Of a stretch of 35,275 bases of DNA, positions 1 to 8,137 are shown one piece after another. A program made the translations under genes and the position numbers. This stretch comes from a bacterium. GTDB taxonomy: Bacteria; Bacillota_I; Bacilli_A; RFN20; CAG-826. Every line of letters starts with the position of its first letter. The stretch's first letter is position 1. The notes under the pieces were generated by a model that was given only the letters and a program-made list of their open reading frames with translations, was not told the origin of the DNA and did not search any database. The DNA lies in assembly GCA_029098125.1 (NCBI GenBank), contig JAQXNS010000030.1, positions 1 to 35,275 of the forward strand. The letters run 5' to 3'.

Positions 1-40
1 GGACTTATTACTGCAAAACCGTTATTCTCAAGGGTGCTAA

Positions 41-95
41 AAGGTGCTAATTTTTACACGATTTGCTTAAAAAGGTGCCAATTATTACACGATTT
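41..95. repeat. Two direct copies of AAGGTGC(T/C)AATT(T/A)TTACACGATTT, 31 bp apart; possibly the terminal region of an insertion element lying mostly outside the window
   Basis: 41-64 aaggtgctaatttttacacgattt and 72-95 aaggtgccaattattacacgattt. A further ggtgcta/gtgtgcta fragment lies on each side. Confidence 0.45.
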
Positions 96-143
96 AAGGT
101 AAGTGTGCTAAAATTGTATTAAACCCTCTTACATGAGACAAAT

Positions 144-165
144 TTGTATTAATTTATTAATACAA
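144..165. other. Perfect 9-bp-stem inverted repeat (TTGTATTAA-TTTA-TTAATACAA), possible hairpin
   Basis: Direct reading of the inverted repeat. Confidence 0.5.
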
Positions 166-269
166 TTCTAATGATTCTAACGGTATCCTAGCCAATTATG
201 TTGCAATCCGTTGATAGTGACTAGTCCTCGTGGGAAACCCTGCTTTTTAGGAGAAGCGTCTAGCTGCAA

Positions 270-324
270 ATAAAAAAAGATCCATAAATTATGGTTTTGA
301 AGCCATAAAATGGATCTTTTTTGA
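270..324. terminator. Rho-independent-type terminator downstream of the 117-aa gene, possibly bidirectional
   Basis: aaaaaaagatccat...ttatgg-ttttgaa-gccataa...atggatctttttt: AGATCCAT/ATGGATCT outer stem, TTATGG/CCATAA inner stem, A-tract on one side and T-tract on the other. Confidence 0.75.
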
Positions 325-678
325 TTATTTAGAAAAATATTTGTTCTCTAATTCATCAATGGTTTTTTCATCTTTTTCTGATAAATGCCAATTGTTATAA
401 GGCTTCGAAAATGCGCTAGCTTCAACTTGCGTCACTCTTCGTATACACAAAAATGAATCGGCATCATCATTTGGATTAGGATTTTTTTCCATTTTTATGT
501 AGTCGTTCGGTTTACTCAGAACTCTTAATACGGAATGAGTAAACATATATCCGGAGATGTACATTTTTCCATCGATTTCTTTTTCTTCGACTACAACAAC
601 AATAAATGGGTGAGATTTCCCTTTTTTGTAAATTCTAAAATGGTACTTATCAGGTCCATTGTAGTTTTTGAAAGACAT
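325..678 (-). CDS. Conserved-looking small protein of unknown function, 117 aa; speculative PemK/ToxN-like fold
   Basis: ORF with SD (aaggagga) ~6 nt before ATG. Topology HPFIVVVV...ISGYMFTHS...YIKMEKNP...DADSFLCIRRVTQV...WHLSEKDEKTIDELENK vaguely follows the PemK-like pattern. Confidence 0.7.
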   Translation of the reverse strand: MSFKNYNGPDKYHFRIYKKGKSHPFIVVVVEEKEIDGKMYISGYMFTHSVLRVLSKPNDYIKMEKNPNPNDDADSFLCIRRVTQVEASAFSKPYNNWHLSEKDEKTIDELENKYFSK

Positions 679-719
679 GTTAATTCCTCCTTTCTTTAGA
701 AAGTAGCGGTGTCTTCAAA

Positions 720-1060
720 AGGAGATAATAAAAGCCATCACCGTAATGAAAACACCTTTTTGTAGTTATCGACTAAGTCCCGTAACTACTGGTGTTACAT
801 CATCCTTGTGATGGCCACATGCTCAATTAAATAATAATTGTAGGGAGCGTGATGATCTTCTTGCATCTAAGACCGTGTCCTAATGGTCGCCATTTATCTT
901 AGAGGTTCATATCATTACTGGGCAATACTTTCCCTATTACCACACCCTAACACGTAGTGTGATAGTTCATACATTCATTGATCTCAGTTTACTTGCGTAT
1001 GGTCGACTTTGCTTAATTAGCTAGTTCATATCGCTTGTGGTCTAAATATACGAGCAACTT
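720..1060 (-). ncRNA. Candidate structured non-coding RNA or long structured 5' leader of the 117-aa gene (strand inferred from adjacency)
   Basis: Nested long-range pairing GCCATCAC/GTGATGGC, ATGA/TCAT, AACACC/GGTGTT, GTAGTTA/TAACTAC (~733-815). Further hairpins CTAAGA..TCTTAG (~867-903) and CACAC..GTGTG (~941-961). GC is 35-45% per 60-nt line against 15% in the line starting at 1081. No convincing ORF. Confidence 0.5.
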
Positions 1061-1664
1061 TACTTTATCATAAGTGTAAATTTTATTAAATAAAAAGTAA
1101 TCAACGTATATGCTTACATAATGAATATTTGATAATTTTTCTATTGATTAAAAGTACGAGTAAAATAAAATCTGACTTTAGAAAACTCGGATATTTTAGG
1201 CAAGTAAATTGATAGAAATATTGAAAAAAGCAATGAACCAAATAAACCATGTTCTAATTTTAGCGCTTTAGAAAAATTATTTATTAGATTGATCTTTATC
1301 TACATAAAGTTATCTTGTAAAACAATCTAAATAAACTATTACGGCAGAATCAACAGTCCACTCCGTTTTTGCCGAAAGCATAGAAATCGTTAAAGAAATT
1401 TTTATGCAATAAGCAATTTATTTAACAGTTCTAAAATGCAAAACATGAAAAAATGGTCAAAAATCATTAAAACTCCATTTGTTTTTAAAATTATTTCTAT
1501 CAATTGCGATGATTTTAATTATGCAAGGCCTAGCACTATTGCGGATAAAGTTTTTATATTTTTACTGAAATTTATTAAATTATCAGAAAAAATTTCGTTT
1601 ATTATAGATTTTGATTTAACAAATTCTTTATGGAAAAATTATTAAGTGGCAAAATATAAAGAGT

Positions 1665-4600
1665 ATGGGTTTATTTACTAGAAATGATGTTCAAGAATAC
1701 AAAGAATTAGAAAGTTTTAGCTTTTTTCTAGATTCTTTATTGTCTAAAGACGATTACATTTCTCGAAAAGAATATCTAATTGAATCAACAAAATTAAATG
1801 AAACATTTGATAAGTTGATTCTTATGGATAAAGAAAATGTTTTAGCTGCATGGTGCAAACAAAATAAAGTCGACTTTAAAAAACTCAAGTTTTTGATGGA
1901 TAAATTTACCAAAACAGAGTCTTTAGTTAAAAAACATAATGATGAATATGTTCTTAATCATTTAAAGATAGATAAGGAATATCTCGATTCTGTTTTAGAA
2001 AAAGATGATCCAAATATTAAACTTGATGAAGAACAAAGAAGAGTTGTACTTTCAGACGAGGACTATACTTTAGTTATTGCTGGGGCTGGTGCTGGAAAAA
2101 CAACAACTATTGAGGCAAAAGTTAAATATCTCGTTGATAAAAAGAATATAAATCCAGATAGAGTTTTAATTGTTTCTTTCACTAGAAAAGCCACAGAAGA
2201 GTTAAAAGAACGTTTTGCTCGTTTACAAATCCCTGTTAATATCGCTACATTTCATTCAATTGGAAATGCAATTATTAAAGAAAATGATAATATCCAGCAC
2301 AAAATTGTTGAGCCGGGTTTTATGTATAACGTAATCAAAGATTATCTTCTAAGTAAATTAGATGATGAATATTTTATTAAGAAAATTCTTCTTTTCTTTG
2401 CTTCATATTTAAACATGCCTTTTGAAAGTAGTAATGCTCAACTATTGAAGAAAACATTATCTGCTAATGATTTCACGACTCTAAAAAGCGATATAACACA
2501 ATTATTAGATGAATATCATAAAGAACAAACAAAACAAAAAATCACAATTAATGATGAAAGAGTTAGAAGTATTGATGAATGTAGAATTGCTAACTTCTTA
2601 TATATAAAAGGAATAGATTATGTCTACGAGCCTGTTTATCAATTCGGATTTGAAGACACCACAAAACCTTATTGTCCTGATTTTTTGATTAAATACAATG
2701 GCCAAGAAATTTATTTAGAGCATTTTGGCATTAGCGAAAGTGGCAAAAATAGTAGATTCACCAAAGAGGAACTTGAAGAATATAAACGCCACGTTAACGA
2801 CAAGGTCAAACTTCATAAAAAACATAAAACAAAATTAATTTATACATTCTCTAAATATAATGATGGCAGAGATGTTATTACGCATCTTGAAGAAATTCTT
2901 TTAAAAGAAGGAATCAAGTTTGACGCAAAAGATAATGTTCAAATTTATCGTAGATTAGCTGAAAAAGCAGAAGATAAATATTTCACAAAATTTATTCAAT
3001 TAATTTGTAATTTTATTAATAGATTTAAAGTGTCAAATTTTGATCCAGATACAAAATTTGATGAATGGCTTTACAGTGTTAAAGATGAAAGAACAAAACT
3101 TTTTGTCGAAATCGCAAAAAGATGTTTTTTAATTTATGAAGCACGTAGACTAGAAGAAAAAGCAATTGATTTTGAGGACATGATAAATAATGCCTCTAAT
3201 GTTCTTGATAAGAGAATTGCGGAAGGCGATTTACTTCCCTATGACTATATTTTCGTTGATGAGTACCAGGATATTTCTTTACAAAGATTTGATTTATGTG
3301 AAAGATTGTCGAAGGCTTCAAAGGCAAAAATCATTGCAGTTGGCGATGATTGGCAATCCATTTTTAGGTTTAGTGGTGCCCAAATTGAATTATTCACTAA
3401 ATTCGAAGAAAAAATGGGATATGCAAATGTATTAAAAATCACAAAAACTTATCGAAATTCTCAAGAACTTATCGATATTGCTGGCAGTTTTGTTATGGAA
3501 AACCAAAAACAAATTAAAAAAGATTTAAAATCTAATAAATCGATAAAAGATCCTGTAATTTTAATGAGTTATGACGATTCTTACGATAAAGATGACCAAG
3601 AACACGGTCCATTTTATAGATTAGGTGAAGCAATTGAAAAATCACTTGATGATATTGTTGCAAAATGTGGCATGGAAAGTAGCGTGTTACTTATTGGAAG
3701 ATACAATTTTGATGGCAAGAATCTTGCGAAACTCGAAGATTTCTTTAAAATGAAAAACAACAAGATAATTTCAAAAAAATATCCTAAGCTTGATATTTCT
3801 TTTATGACTGCACATGCCTCTAAAGGTTTAGGAAGAGATAATGTTGTTATTATTAATGGTAAGGATGATGTTTTAGGATTTCCATCAAAAATCGAAGATG
3901 ATCCAATTATGAAACTTGTCATTAAAGAAGATGAAACCATGGATTTTGAAGAGGAAAGAAGATTGTTTTATGTTGCATTAAATAGAACAAAGAACAGAGT
4001 TTATATTATAACTCCTCAATTAAGACCATCAAAATTCATTCTAGAAATTAGTAAGAAATTTACAAATGTGATTTTGCGTGGCGCTGAATTAAATCCTCAA
4101 GAAGATACGAAAAATAAATATGTATGCCCATGTTGTGGATATCCGCTTCAAAAGAGAACGTCTAATTTAAAAATTTCGGATGTCACGAAAAAGTTATGGA
4201 TTTGCTCTAACGACCCAGAAGTCTGTGGGTTTATGACCAATGACTTAAATGGCAACAAATTTAAATTAAGCATTTGCAAGTGCACTGAGTGCAATGATGG
4301 TTATTTAATTGTCAAAAAGATTGATAACCCTCAATATGATAGAATGCTTGGTTGCACAAATTACACTACTCGTCATTGCACGAACTATATGCTTCCAACT
4401 AACTATACCCAAGATAAAAATAAAATTTTAAAGTTAAATGATGGAAAAGTTTTTTGTAGCGAATTTAAAGCCGAAGTTATTACGATACTTAATGCAATAG
4501 CAGAAATATTTAAAAAATATCCTAAATTTAGGCTTACTTTTACTTCACTTACAAACTTTTTGACTGGTAAAGAAAGCAAAACAATTACAACTTTTATGTT

Positions 4601-4796
4601 AAATAATATCGAAGGTTATGGAATTTATTCTGAAAAACCATCCTATTTTATAACTAAATTTTTAAATGCTTTGTTTGATTATGATATTCTTTTAAAAACA
4701 AAAGATGAGGAAAATCATAGAAAAATTGAATTACAAAACATCAATCCTTCTGATGAAACAATTCTTGAAATATATAAAGCGATTAAGAAATATTAG
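1665..4796 (+). CDS. UvrD/Rep-family superfamily 1 helicase with an inserted PD-(D/E)XK-like nuclease segment and a C-terminal zinc-ribbon + winged-helix-like tail
   Basis: Walker A VIAGAGAGKTTT, DEYQDIS (motif II), VGDDWQSIFRFSGA (motif III), FMTAHASKGLGRDNVVI, EEERRLFYVALNRTKNRVYI (motif VI); insert ECRIANFL..YVYEP..YCPDFLIKY..IYLEHFG; CPCCGYPL and CTECNDG zinc ribbons. Confidence 0.93.
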   Translation: MGLFTRNDVQEYKELESFSFFLDSLLSKDDYISRKEYLIESTKLNETFDKLILMDKENVLAAWCKQNKVDFKKLKFLMDKFTKTESLVKKHNDEYVLNHLKIDKEYLDSVLEKDDPNIKLDEEQRRVVLSDEDYTLVIAGAGAGKTTTIEAKVKYLVDKKNINPDRVLIVSFTRKATEELKERFARLQIPVNIATFHSIGNAIIKENDNIQHKIVEPGFMYNVIKDYLLSKLDDEYFIKKILLFFASYLNMPFESSNAQLLKKTLSANDFTTLKSDITQLLDEYHKEQTKQKITINDERVRSIDECRIANFLYIKGIDYVYEPVYQFGFEDTTKPYCPDFLIKYNGQEIYLEHFGISESGKNSRFTKEELEEYKRHVNDKVKLHKKHKTKLIYTFSKYNDGRDVITHLEEILLKEGIKFDAKDNVQIYRRLAEKAEDKYFTKFIQLICNFINRFKVSNFDPDTKFDEWLYSVKDERTKLFVEIAKRCFLIYEARRLEEKAIDFEDMINNASNVLDKRIAEGDLLPYDYIFVDEYQDISLQRFDLCERLSKASKAKIIAVGDDWQSIFRFSGAQIELFTKFEEKMGYANVLKITKTYRNSQELIDIAGSFVMENQKQIKKDLKSNKSIKDPVILMSYDDSYDKDDQEHGPFYRLGEAIEKSLDDIVAKCGMESSVLLIGRYNFDGKNLAKLEDFFKMKNNKIISKKYPKLDISFMTAHASKGLGRDNVVIINGKDDVLGFPSKIEDDPIMKLVIKEDETMDFEEERRLFYVALNRTKNRVYIITPQLRPSKFILEISKKFTNVILRGAELNPQEDTKNKYVCPCCGYPLQKRTSNLKISDVTKKLWICSNDPEVCGFMTNDLNGNKFKLSICKCTECNDGYLIVKKIDNPQYDRMLGCTNYTTRHCTNYMLPTNYTQDKNKILKLNDGKVFCSEFKAEVITILNAIAEIFKKYPKFRLTFTSLTNFLTGKESKTITTFMLNNIEGYGIYSEKPSYFITKFLNALFDYDILLKTKDEENHRKIELQNINPSDETILEIYKAIKKY

Positions 4797-5227
4797 TTTC
4801 TTTTTTCCCAAATTAAAAATATAAAATCGTTGTTATTATGCAATTTCAACAACTATATTTTTAAAGAATTTTGGAATTTTTTCGTCTAAATTTTTTTGAA
4901 GTTGATGCAATTTTTCGTTGACCTAGATTTAGTCAAAAATCACCAATTTCCCTATTCTATAATTGTAAAGTTAAATGCAACGGTTCACATTATAATTTGG
5001 AGTCGAGTTAACGCTAGATTATTTGTACTTTCATATTTAAAGATTGCAACATCAAAGGGTCAAATTATTTACTCAAAATAATGTTCTTTATCAGTTTTTC
5101 ACAAAAAATATCGTTTTTTGTCAATTCTATGAATAATTTTGACTATCAAAAATAATCAGAAAAACAGAAAGAAGTTCACAATAAATATAAATTATTAGGA
5201 AATTCTGCAGTTTTTGCTGATCCAAAA

Positions 5228-5381
5228 GCGTTGCATTTAGTCTTACAATTCACCTACGTATTTTCGATCTATTTATATATAGTAAGCGTTGCAATAAGTC
5301 TCACAATTCACCTACGTATTTTCAATTCATTTTCAGCTTAATATCGTTGCATTTAGTCTTACAATTCACCTACGTAATTTT
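5228..5381. repeat. Three direct copies of a ~38-bp repeat at exact 58-bp periodicity
   Basis: 5228-5265, 5286-5323 and 5344-5381: (g)cgttgcatttagtcttacaattcacctacgta(t)tttc with 20-bp unrelated spacers. A degenerate inverted copy (aattgtaaagttaaatgcaacg) lies at ~4961-4982. Confidence 0.9.
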
Positions 5382-5453
5382 TATGAATTTTTCATCATTT
5401 TTAACATAAAAATTATTTTTAATATAGAATACAAATATCGGAGTGAATGGAGC

Positions 5454-5995
5454 ATGAGTAATAATAACAATACTTCTAATAAAATTAAAGATTCACTTAA
5501 AGGAATTATTAGCATAGGCGCAGGTGCTTTTTAGTTATCCTTGGATTTGTATGGGTTAGCATATTACCATTATCGATAGTTCTTTGGATAATTGGATGTC
5601 CTTTAGTTGTTAATGGAATAAGAACAATATTTGGTAGGAAACAAAGCAATACAGCGAATAATGGTTCTCGATTAAGTAGTTCTTCTAGCAATTCAAATGT
5701 TAGAAGATATGGAAGACCTCAAAATCCAAATAGTGATGAAGAATTACTTAGTGTTTCTGATGTTAGAGATCCAATAGTTGGTATGTCTAATGGATATGTA
5801 AATGTTGTAGATGCTTATGTAAGTAGAGATTTTAACAATAGATTTATTATAACTATTACACTTGATAAACTCGTTGGATGGGAAGGGCCATACAGAAATA
5901 GTGCATACAATGAAAATGCTCGTGGGATGGTAAATGATATATCAAGTACAGTTAGTAGGCTTGGAGGTAGTTCTAGAGTTAGCTTTATTTGGTGA
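5454..5995 (+). pseudogene. Frameshifted small membrane protein of unknown function
   Basis: MSNNNNTSNKIKDSLKGIISIGAGAF* then -1 frame ..LVILGFVWVSILPLSIVLWIIGCPLVVNGIRTIFG...VSFIW*. The break is at a T5 tract (5528-5532); T6 would restore a single ORF. Confidence 0.75.
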
Positions 5996-6145
5996 TAATT
6001 TTTAGTGTAATTTAATAAAAAAATTTTTAAGTTTAAATTAAATAAACATAATCTCGATTTTTCCTTATAACTATTTTTAAAATAACTTTTTTTGGATTCA
6101 ATTTTTTTAAACACCGTAAATAAGAAGTAGTAAAATATTTTAAGT

Positions 6146-7042
6146 ATGAATTGGTTTTTGTTAGCACTTTTAGCAGCTGTTTTTACATCTCTTACTTCTA
6201 TTTTTGCAAAAATAGGTTTAAAAAGTGTAAATTCAAATTTTGCAACTGCATATAAAACAGTAATTGTTATTTTTTTCTCGATTATCATATGTTTGATTCG
6301 TGGTAGTTTTGCCTTTATAAGTCAATTAAATATTTACAACTATTTGTTTTTATTTCTTTCAGGAATTGCAACTGGTCTTTCTTGGATTTTCTATTACAAA
6401 GCATTAAAAATTGGTGATGTAAATAAAGTTGCTTCAATCGACAAATGTAGTTTCATTTTAACAAGTATTTTATTTTTGATTTTCTTTTTCGATGACACTA
6501 CAAGAGGCGGAAATGCTCTTACCATAATCATGCTAATACTTTCGATGATTTTAATGGGCTTAGGAACAATTTTGATGATTACAAAAAAGAAGAGTGAAGA
6601 AGTAGAAAATAAAAAATACCTGGTTTTTGCAGTGTTTTCTGCAATTTTTGCCTCTCTTGTTTCACTTTTTGTAAAGATTGGACTTAAAAATATTGAGAGC
6701 GATTTAGGCACATTATTTAGAACAATTGTTGTTTTTATTTTTGCTTCAACTATAGTTTTAATCAAAAAAGATTACAAAGAAATTTCAAAAATTGATAGAA
6801 ATGGTTGGATATTTCTAACCATTTCAGGAGTAGCAACAGGTGCTGCTTGGCTTTTAGAATATGAAGCATTAAATATTCCAAATGTAAATCCAGTTGCAGT
6901 TAATTCAATTATCAAATTATCAATAATTCTAACAATTATGTTCTCTTTAATTTTTCTTAAAGAGAAAATTAGCAAGAAAAATATACTTGGATTAATACTT
7001 TTGACAGCTGGTGTGCTTCTAATTTCTATTTTTAGTTTATAA
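6146..7042 (+). CDS. EamA/DMT-family transporter
   Basis: 298 aa, ~10 TM helices, two repeated halves (SIFAKIGLKSVNSNFATAYKT / SLFVKIGLKNIESDLGTLFRT), EamA-like C-terminus. Confidence 0.9.
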   Translation: MNWFLLALLAAVFTSLTSIFAKIGLKSVNSNFATAYKTVIVIFFSIIICLIRGSFAFISQLNIYNYLFLFLSGIATGLSWIFYYKALKIGDVNKVASIDKCSFILTSILFLIFFFDDTTRGGNALTIIMLILSMILMGLGTILMITKKKSEEVENKKYLVFAVFSAIFASLVSLFVKIGLKNIESDLGTLFRTIVVFIFASTIVLIKKDYKEISKIDRNGWIFLTISGVATGAAWLLEYEALNIPNVNPVAVNSIIKLSIILTIMFSLIFLKEKISKKNILGLILLTAGVLLISIFSL

Positions 7043-7225
7043 AAGTTTCATAAAATACAATTTTACTTATCGAACATTATTAACGCGAGGTCAAAAGGTC
7101 TGCTACATCTTTGTATAAGATGAAAGTTTAAGAAAATATGCAAAGAAAATTATTGGTTAAAAGATAGATTATTAAATTCAATTACATTTTTTGATAAAAT
7201 CTTTTTATAATCGATAGAGAATTTT

Positions 7226-8026
7226 ATGAATGTTTTAATTACTGGATATGCTAATGGAATCGGTGAAGCAGTTATCAAAAAATATGCCTCAATGGGTCAT
7301 TTTTGTGTTGGAATAGATATAATAAATGGCGAAAAAATGGATAATGTCGTTGGTTTTATTGCTGATACTCGTGATAAAGATTCTTTAAATATTGTTAAAA
7401 ACTACCTTGAAGAAAACAAAATTGAATTAGATCTCATTATTGATATTGCAGGAATTCATAGGATTGCAAGCCTTGTTGAAACCGATTTTGAAACAATTAA
7501 AAAAGTTATTGATATAAATCTTACAGGAACAATGCTTGTAAATCATACTTTTTATAACTTTCTGAAAGAAAAAGGAAAAATCATTATTGTTACAAGCGAA
7601 GTTTCGACATACACACCAATGCCATTTAATGGTTTGTACAACATTTCAAAAAGTGCTCTAGAAACTTATGCTGACACTTTAAGACAAGAACTTAATTTAT
7701 TAAACCAACAAGTTATTACTATTAGACCTGGAGCAGTTGAAACTAAACTTGCACATAGTTCAGTTGATGCTGCGCTTGCTTTTTCAAAGTCAACAAAACT
7801 ATTTCAAAAGCAAGGAGAAATGTTCCACATCTTGGTTTCAAAGTTTTTTGGAAAAACGCTTTCAAGAGAAAAACTTGCAAATAAAATCTATAAAGTATCA
7901 ATGAAAAAACACCCAAAACTTTCTTATTCAATGCATAGAACCCCAGGTTTAGTTTTATTAAATCTCTTACCAAAAAGAATGCAGCTTTCTATTATTAAGC
8001 TGATGCTAAATCGGAATTCAAAATAA
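7226..8026 (+). CDS. SDR-family NAD(P)-dependent oxidoreductase
   Basis: ITGYANGIGEAV (glycine motif), DIAG, YNISKSALETYADTLRQEL (YxxxK). Confidence 0.9.
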   Translation: MNVLITGYANGIGEAVIKKYASMGHFCVGIDIINGEKMDNVVGFIADTRDKDSLNIVKNYLEENKIELDLIIDIAGIHRIASLVETDFETIKKVIDINLTGTMLVNHTFYNFLKEKGKIIIVTSEVSTYTPMPFNGLYNISKSALETYADTLRQELNLLNQQVITIRPGAVETKLAHSSVDAALAFSKSTKLFQKQGEMFHILVSKFFGKTLSREKLANKIYKVSMKKHPKLSYSMHRTPGLVLLNLLPKRMQLSIIKLMLNRNSK

Positions 8027-8030
8027 GAAT

Positions 8031-8073
8031 TTTTGCAAAAATAGTTGAGTTCTGCAGGGTTTTTGAGATTTTT
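8031..8073 (+). repeat. Dispersed intergenic repeat, copy A
   Basis: ttttgcaaaaatagttgagttctgcagggtttttgagattttt. Confidence 0.85.
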
Positions 8074-8137
8074 ATATTATGATATTTTAGAATTTACTTG
8101 ATTTTTGTAACAATAAAAAATAAACCATAAAATAATT

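Noticed and set aside
200-265. Small hairpin-rich stretch (CTAGTCCTCGTGGGAAACCCTGC...AGGAG..CTAG) considered as SRP or other known small RNA
   Set aside because: Lacks the SRP signature (GGAAGGAAGCAGC-type) and other landmarks I know; may be structured, but the evidence is too thin for a feature call.
720-1060. Classical ToxI-type tandem-repeat antitoxin
   Set aside because: Only the short GTTCATA(T/C) boxes recur; the ~60-nt units between them are not similar, so a canonical type III array is not supported.
1436-1645. 69-aa ORF MQNMKKWSKIIKTPFVFKII...
   Set aside because: AT-rich intergenic ORF without clear SD or recognisable domain. The ~1345-1410 stretch (TITAESTVHSVFAESIEIVKEIFMQ) may be a gene remnant, but this cannot be supported.
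3245-3940. Several minus-strand and alternative-frame ORFs inside the helicase (3190-3435, 3245-3442, 3614-3940)
   Set aside because: Fully nested in a well-supported CDS; shadow ORFs.
4896-5081. 61-aa ORF in the repeat-rich intergenic region
   Set aside because: Overlaps the repeat-derived sequence and has no coding-like features.
5228-5381. Possible CRISPR array (three repeats, two spacers)
   Set aside because: Spacers are only 20 bp and very AT-rich, the repeat is imperfect between copies, no cas genes are in the window, and a degenerate inverted copy lies nearby. Better described as tandem/dispersed repeats.
5815-6288. 157-aa minus-strand ORF
   Set aside because: Antisense to the frameshifted 5454 gene and the EamA gene; low-complexity hydrophobic translation typical of antisense AT-rich DNA.
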